Source: JAGLTA01 sp034660735 (GTDB taxonomy: Bacteria; Patescibacteriota; Patescibacteriia; JAACEG01). From it: 17,113 nucleotides of DNA. The first letter of the stretch is position 1, and every line of letters starts with the position of its first letter. The stretch covers positions 1 to 17,113 of the forward strand of contig JAYEJQ010000028.1 in NCBI GenBank assembly GCA_034660735.1, in the 5' to 3' direction. A program made the translations under genes and the position numbers. Of this stretch, positions 14,345 through 17,113 are shown one piece after another. The notes below the pieces were generated by a model. That model saw only the letters and a program-made list of their open reading frames with translations. It had not been told where the DNA came from and did no database searches.

Positions 14345-14379
14345 TATACAATTTTCAATGTCTATTGACAATTTGTATA
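14345..14379. promoter_or_regulatory. inverted repeat overlapping the ATPase promoter (candidate operator)
   Basis: TATACAATTTTCAAT (14345-14359) is mirrored imperfectly by ATTGACAATTTGTATA (14364-14379), with TATACAA/TTGTATA as perfect outer arms. The right arm contains the whole -35 box. The -10 region also contains the 8-bp palindrome GTATATAC (14385-14392). This layout suits a dimeric repressor, possibly the gene's own product or an unknown regulator. Confidence 0.4.
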
Positions 14380-14393
14380 AAATAGTATATACT
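14365..14393 (+). promoter_or_regulatory. near-consensus promoter for the DUF4143 ATPase
   Basis: TTGACA (14365-14370), a 17-base spacer and TATACT (14388-14393) make one of the best promoters in the window. A start near 14400 leaves about 19 bases before the ATG at 14419, without a Shine-Dalgarno sequence. Confidence 0.7.
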
Positions 14394-14418
14394 GTAAATA
14401 GAATTATACAACCTATTT

Positions 14419-15576
14419 ATGTATATAAAAAGAAAAATTGAAAAAGAGATTAGGCAATTATCAAAAGAATTTCCGATAATAGCAATTTTGGGTCCAAGGC
14501 AATCAGGAAAAACAACATTAGCAAAACGCATTTTTAAAAAATATAAATATGTATCTTTGGAAGATCCAGATATGCGAAATTTGGCTCTTGAAGATCCGCG
14601 CGGATTTTTATCTCAATATAATCAAAAAGTAATTATAGACGAAATACAAAGATCGCCAGAACTGTTTTCTTATTTGCAAACGCATACTGATAAATTAAAA
14701 GATACGGGATCGTTTGTAATCACGGGATCGCAAAATTATCTACTCATGGAAAATATTTCGCAGTCATTAGCGGGCAGAATCGGATTAACAACACTCTTGC
14801 CGCTCAGTATTGAAGAAATTATAAAAGATAATTCAAAGTTAACGTTAGAAGAATTGATGCTAACGGGATTTTATCCAAGAATTTATGATCAAAACATTAG
14901 ACCGCAAAATTTTTATAAAGCTTATGTGAACACGTATATAGAAAAAGATATTCGGCTTATTAAAAATATAGTTGATTATGATTCTTTCTATAAATTTATA
15001 AAAATCATAGCGGGGCGAACTGGACAAATACTAAACACTCTGGCGATTTCTAATGAATGCGACATTTCGCACAATACTGTTAAAGAATGGTTAAACGTGC
15101 TGGAAACAAGTTACATAACATACAAATTAAAACCGTTTTATAAAAATTATAACAAACGGATAATAAAAAATTCAAAAATTTATTTTTACGATACAGGACT
15201 TGTCTGCTATCTGCTCGGCATAAAAAATATTGAAAATTTAAACACTCATTATAATAAAGGAAATATTTTTGAGACTTTTGTTATTAGCGATTTTATTAAA
15301 AATAATTTTAATAAAGGCGAGGTTCGCGATTTTTATTTTTGGCGCGATAGCCAAAAAAAAGAGATTGATTTAATTATTGACGACGGAACTAATCTAAAAA
15401 TCGCGGAGATTAAATCAAGCCGCACTATTAGAGACAATTTTTTTCAAGGGCTTGATTATTGGAATTCTTTAAGCAAAAATAATCCAAAAAATTCTTACCT
15501 AATTTACGCTGGCGAAAGCGAACATAGAAAAAAAGATATAAATATAATGAATTGGAGGAATGTATGTAAAATTTAA
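14419..15576 (+). CDS. AAA_14/DUF4143-family ATPase
   Basis: This 385-aa protein belongs to the widespread stand-alone ATPases with an AAA_14 core and a C-terminal DUF4143 domain. Motifs are Walker A GPRQSGKTT (25-33), Walker B VIIDEIQ (71-77), sensor-like ITGSQ (101-105), and SLAGRI (116-121), the usual arginine-containing motif. A winged-helix-like segment follows at about 200-240. DUF4143 shows YFYDTGL (255-261) and NIFETFV (282-288). The C-terminus contains a PD-(D/E)xK-like pattern: FYFWRD, then EIDLII (315-320) and IAEIKSS (328-334), with Asp317, Glu330 and Lys332 as possible nuclease residues. The biological role of the family is unsettled; it is often found in accessory regions of bacteria and archaea. 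Here it is monocistronic behind a strong promoter. Confidence 0.9.
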   Translation: MYIKRKIEKEIRQLSKEFPIIAILGPRQSGKTTLAKRIFKKYKYVSLEDPDMRNLALEDPRGFLSQYNQKVIIDEIQRSPELFSYLQTHTDKLKDTGSFVITGSQNYLLMENISQSLAGRIGLTTLLPLSIEEIIKDNSKLTLEELMLTGFYPRIYDQNIRPQNFYKAYVNTYIEKDIRLIKNIVDYDSFYKFIKIIAGRTGQILNTLAISNECDISHNTVKEWLNVLETSYITYKLKPFYKNYNKRIIKNSKIYFYDTGLVCYLLGIKNIENLNTHYNKGNIFETFVISDFIKNNFNKGEVRDFYFWRDSQKKEIDLIIDDGTNLKIAEIKSSRTIRDNFFQGLDYWNSLSKNNPKNSYLIYAGESEHRKKDINIMNWRNVCKI

Positions 15577-15802
15577 AAACAGCCTTTCTTGTTTCTATTT
15601 TTTTTATTTGTTGTTTAGATTGATTAATGATTTTCATTCATAACTAATTTTTGATTAAAAATTCATATAAATATTTTGGTTTATTTAAAGCATTTAATCA
15701 GTAAATTAGTATAAAACTTGTTAGATGAAATAATAAAAAAATTTTTAAATCTCACTTCAGAAATTTATTATTTGGGGCTATTTTTTATTACTTTCTAAAT
15801 TT
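15577..15802. other. AT-rich spacer, no gene seen
   Basis: The 226 bases between the ATPase and the next gene are very AT-rich. A T-run at 15598-15605 lacks a convincing stem. Weak TTGATT (15651-15656) and TATTTT (15672-15677) boxes are only 15 bases apart. Nothing else is supported. Confidence 0.4.
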
Positions 15803-16873
15803 ATGAACAACGAAATACCAAAAATTAAAAATTCAGCAGAAGATGAAAATTCAATTCCACCTCAATATGATGGCTTGCCCAGTGAAGTTGTTGAAGAATT
15901 ATGGGACAAAAAAATATATGTTGACCCTGAAAAAACTAAAGCTGAAAAAATACGAAGAGAACAAGCAATTCAAAAAATTAAAGACCAAGAAGAAGCAAAT
16001 AAAATACGCAAAGAAATCGGTATTCCCGCGCAGGATATTAATGATGATAATCTTTTATCACCCGAAGAAACACAGGGAGACGATGCCGAAAACTTCGAAT
16101 CTAAAATTAAAGATAAGTATCGTAAATATGCAAAAGAATACTATACTAAAATTCAAAAGACAACAGACGAAGAAGCTGATAATTTAATAAAACGATCTGA
16201 AAATCTTGACAGCACAGCATTAACTAAGGGCACAATTGAGAAAATGTATTTTTTACTTAGACTACACGATTACAAACAAGACAAAAATCATGATAATAAA
16301 ATTGAAGAAATAACAAAAAATAGTACGGATAAAATTAATTCACATAGTGAAAATGGCTGGCATTATAGAGCGCCTTACTATGAAAAAGATGGCGCTAAAT
16401 ACCATAAAACCAATAAAGCAAGTTTCAGGGTTTCATTAAATGTAAATGCAGATGAAGAATTAATCAATAGACTAGATGAATACATAACCTCCATAAGTCA
16501 AAAACCTGGTTCAATTTATTATAAAACTCCACAGCATAGCTCTGACTGGCTAGAAAGACATGATCCTATAACCATCTATTTTGAAGAAGATGTTCCTGAC
16601 GAAATAAAAAAAGGTATTGTTGATGTCACTAAACCCTTCATAAGAAATGAGAGTGATGTATTGCCAGGAGAAAAATTGTCTGGAGGTGTCGCCTATGAAT
16701 CATCACCCTCTGAAGAAAAATTGAACGAACTAGTCCAAAGAGGCTATGACATTAATCAAGAAACTGGTAACGCAATAAGAGGATACATAACAAAAGATGG
16801 AAAACTAAAGGCTAGCGCTGGTCAAGTATCTGCAATTGAAAAATTCTTAAAGGAATTTGAAAAAAAGAAGTAA
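15803..16873 (+). CDS. uncharacterised soluble protein, possible HopA1/SpvC-like lyase domain
   Basis: No named family is certain for this 356-aa protein. It has no signal peptide or membrane helix. Residues 1-130 are highly charged and probably helical (45-70 rich in Lys/Glu). From about 186 to 302 there is a compact domain: WHYRAPYY (186-193), ASFRVSLNV (206-214), a helix (216-232), YYKTP (239-243), RHDPITIYF (252-260), a helix (264-280), LPGEKLSGGVAYES (287-300). The order strand-FRVSL, helix, Lys, Arg/Asp-strand-Tyr, helix, PG...GVA..S resembles the HopA1 effector and SpvC/OspF-type phosphothreonine lyase layout. This is by-eye pattern matching, not a search result. The C-terminal part ends in a Lys-rich helix. 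A decayed toxin-antitoxin remnant abuts its 3' end. Confidence 0.6.
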   Translation: MNNEIPKIKNSAEDENSIPPQYDGLPSEVVEELWDKKIYVDPEKTKAEKIRREQAIQKIKDQEEANKIRKEIGIPAQDINDDNLLSPEETQGDDAENFESKIKDKYRKYAKEYYTKIQKTTDEEADNLIKRSENLDSTALTKGTIEKMYFLLRLHDYKQDKNHDNKIEEITKNSTDKINSHSENGWHYRAPYYEKDGAKYHKTNKASFRVSLNVNADEELINRLDEYITSISQKPGSIYYKTPQHSSDWLERHDPITIYFEEDVPDEIKKGIVDVTKPFIRNESDVLPGEKLSGGVAYESSPSEEKLNELVQRGYDINQETGNAIRGYITKDGKLKASAGQVSAIEKFLKEFEKKK

Positions 16874-17022
16874 AAAAAGGTCAATTTATCTCAAATAGTG
16901 AATTTATCAGGCACTTGATTCGTTTGTGGAACACAAATAAATTATCGCAAGAATTAAAAAATGATCAAAAAAAATTTAATTCTAGTAAAGGCATAAAATT
17001 ACATAGCCTAAAAGACTTATAG
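16861..17022 (+). pseudogene. 5'-truncated ribbon-helix-helix (CopG/ParD-like) antitoxin
   Basis: A frame open from 16861 (preceded by TGA at 16858) to TAG at 17020-17022 encodes 53 residues. It contains VKKGQFISNSEFIRHLIRLW and ends KLHSLKDL. SxSEFIRxxI is the helix pattern of RHH antitoxins, and a closing SLKDL is common in those paired with RelE-type toxins. The N-terminal DNA-binding strand and an ATG are missing. The first 13 bases overlap the end of the 15803-16873 gene in another frame, as if a junction fused that gene to the middle of an antitoxin gene. It is therefore read as a remnant. Confidence 0.6.
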
Positions 17023-17095
17023 AATAATATTTGATTTTAAAGATAAAAAAATTGTTAGATTTTATTCTATCGGCAATCATGATATTTATACTTAA
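17012..17095 (+). pseudogene. 3' fragment of a RelE/YafQ/HigB-like toxin
   Basis: A frame from 17012 (TAA just upstream at 17009-17011) to TAA at 17093-17095 encodes TYRIIFDFKDKKIVRFYSIG then NHDIYT. This matches the C-terminal strands of RelE-superfamily mRNA interferases: YRIIF, a KxxV turn, and IGxHDxxY. The N-terminal roughly 60 residues are absent, and the fragment overlaps the end of the antitoxin remnant, so an internal deletion removed most of the toxin gene. It cannot encode an active toxin as it stands. Confidence 0.6.
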
Positions 17096-17113
17096 CTAAC
17101 GCGAAAAATAAAT

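Overview
The window looks like an AT-rich (roughly 30% GC) chromosome piece from a small-genome bacterium of the Candidate Phyla Radiation (Patescibacteria, Parcubacteria-like). This is inferred from several things seen together: a LytR_C membrane protein beside holB, comEC present as two separate ORFs, a guanylate kinase with an aberrant P-loop, tRNAs without an encoded CCA, weak or absent Shine-Dalgarno sequences, and short AT-rich leaders. TAA and TGA both act as stops, so the standard bacterial code fits. A run of 100 Ns (2046-2145) is a scaffold join, so the left block (1-2045) may not truly neighbour the rest.

Layout. (1) 1-2045, minus strand: one promoter drives a LytR_C-domain membrane protein and then holB (DNA polymerase III delta'), with a possible gene start at the window edge. 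(2) 2146-5134, plus strand: a MacB/LolD-type ABC ATPase, its FtsX/MacB-like permease, and a single-pass membrane protein with its own near-consensus promoter. (3) 5148-9060: a SEDS peptidoglycan polymerase (RodA/FtsW) and the membrane half of ComEC, flanked by two inverted copies of a 222-224 bp MITE-like element. The second copy fills the gap between the two ComEC halves. (4) 9194-10304, minus strand: a small two-helix membrane protein and the TatD nuclease. (5) 10398-10766: tRNA-Lys(UUU), tRNA-Phe(GAA) and tRNA-Pro(UGG), separated by palindromic spacers and ended by an intrinsic terminator; then a C/G-rich palindromic element and, on the minus strand, an isolated ilvC. (6) 12276-14294, plus strand: RluD-type pseudouridine synthase and guanylate kinase (overlapping), then ribosomal protein L19 from its own promoter. 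(7) 14365-17113: an AAA_14/DUF4143 ATPase behind a near-consensus promoter that overlaps an inverted repeat, a 356-aa soluble protein with a tentative resemblance to the HopA1/SpvC phosphothreonine-lyase fold, and the wreck of a ribbon-helix-helix antitoxin/RelE-type toxin pair.

Together this is mostly housekeeping (replication clamp loading, cell-wall synthesis, DNA uptake, tRNA/rRNA maturation, nucleotide metabolism) with an accessory right end. The observations most worth a second look are: the inverted MITE pair whose copies carry different sequences in the same hairpin position; the placement of one copy between the ComEC halves; the guanylate kinase that keeps its GMP site but lacks the P-loop lysine; the lone ilvC; and the possible effector-like gene abutting a decayed toxin-antitoxin module. 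All family assignments come from reading motifs by eye; no database search was run.
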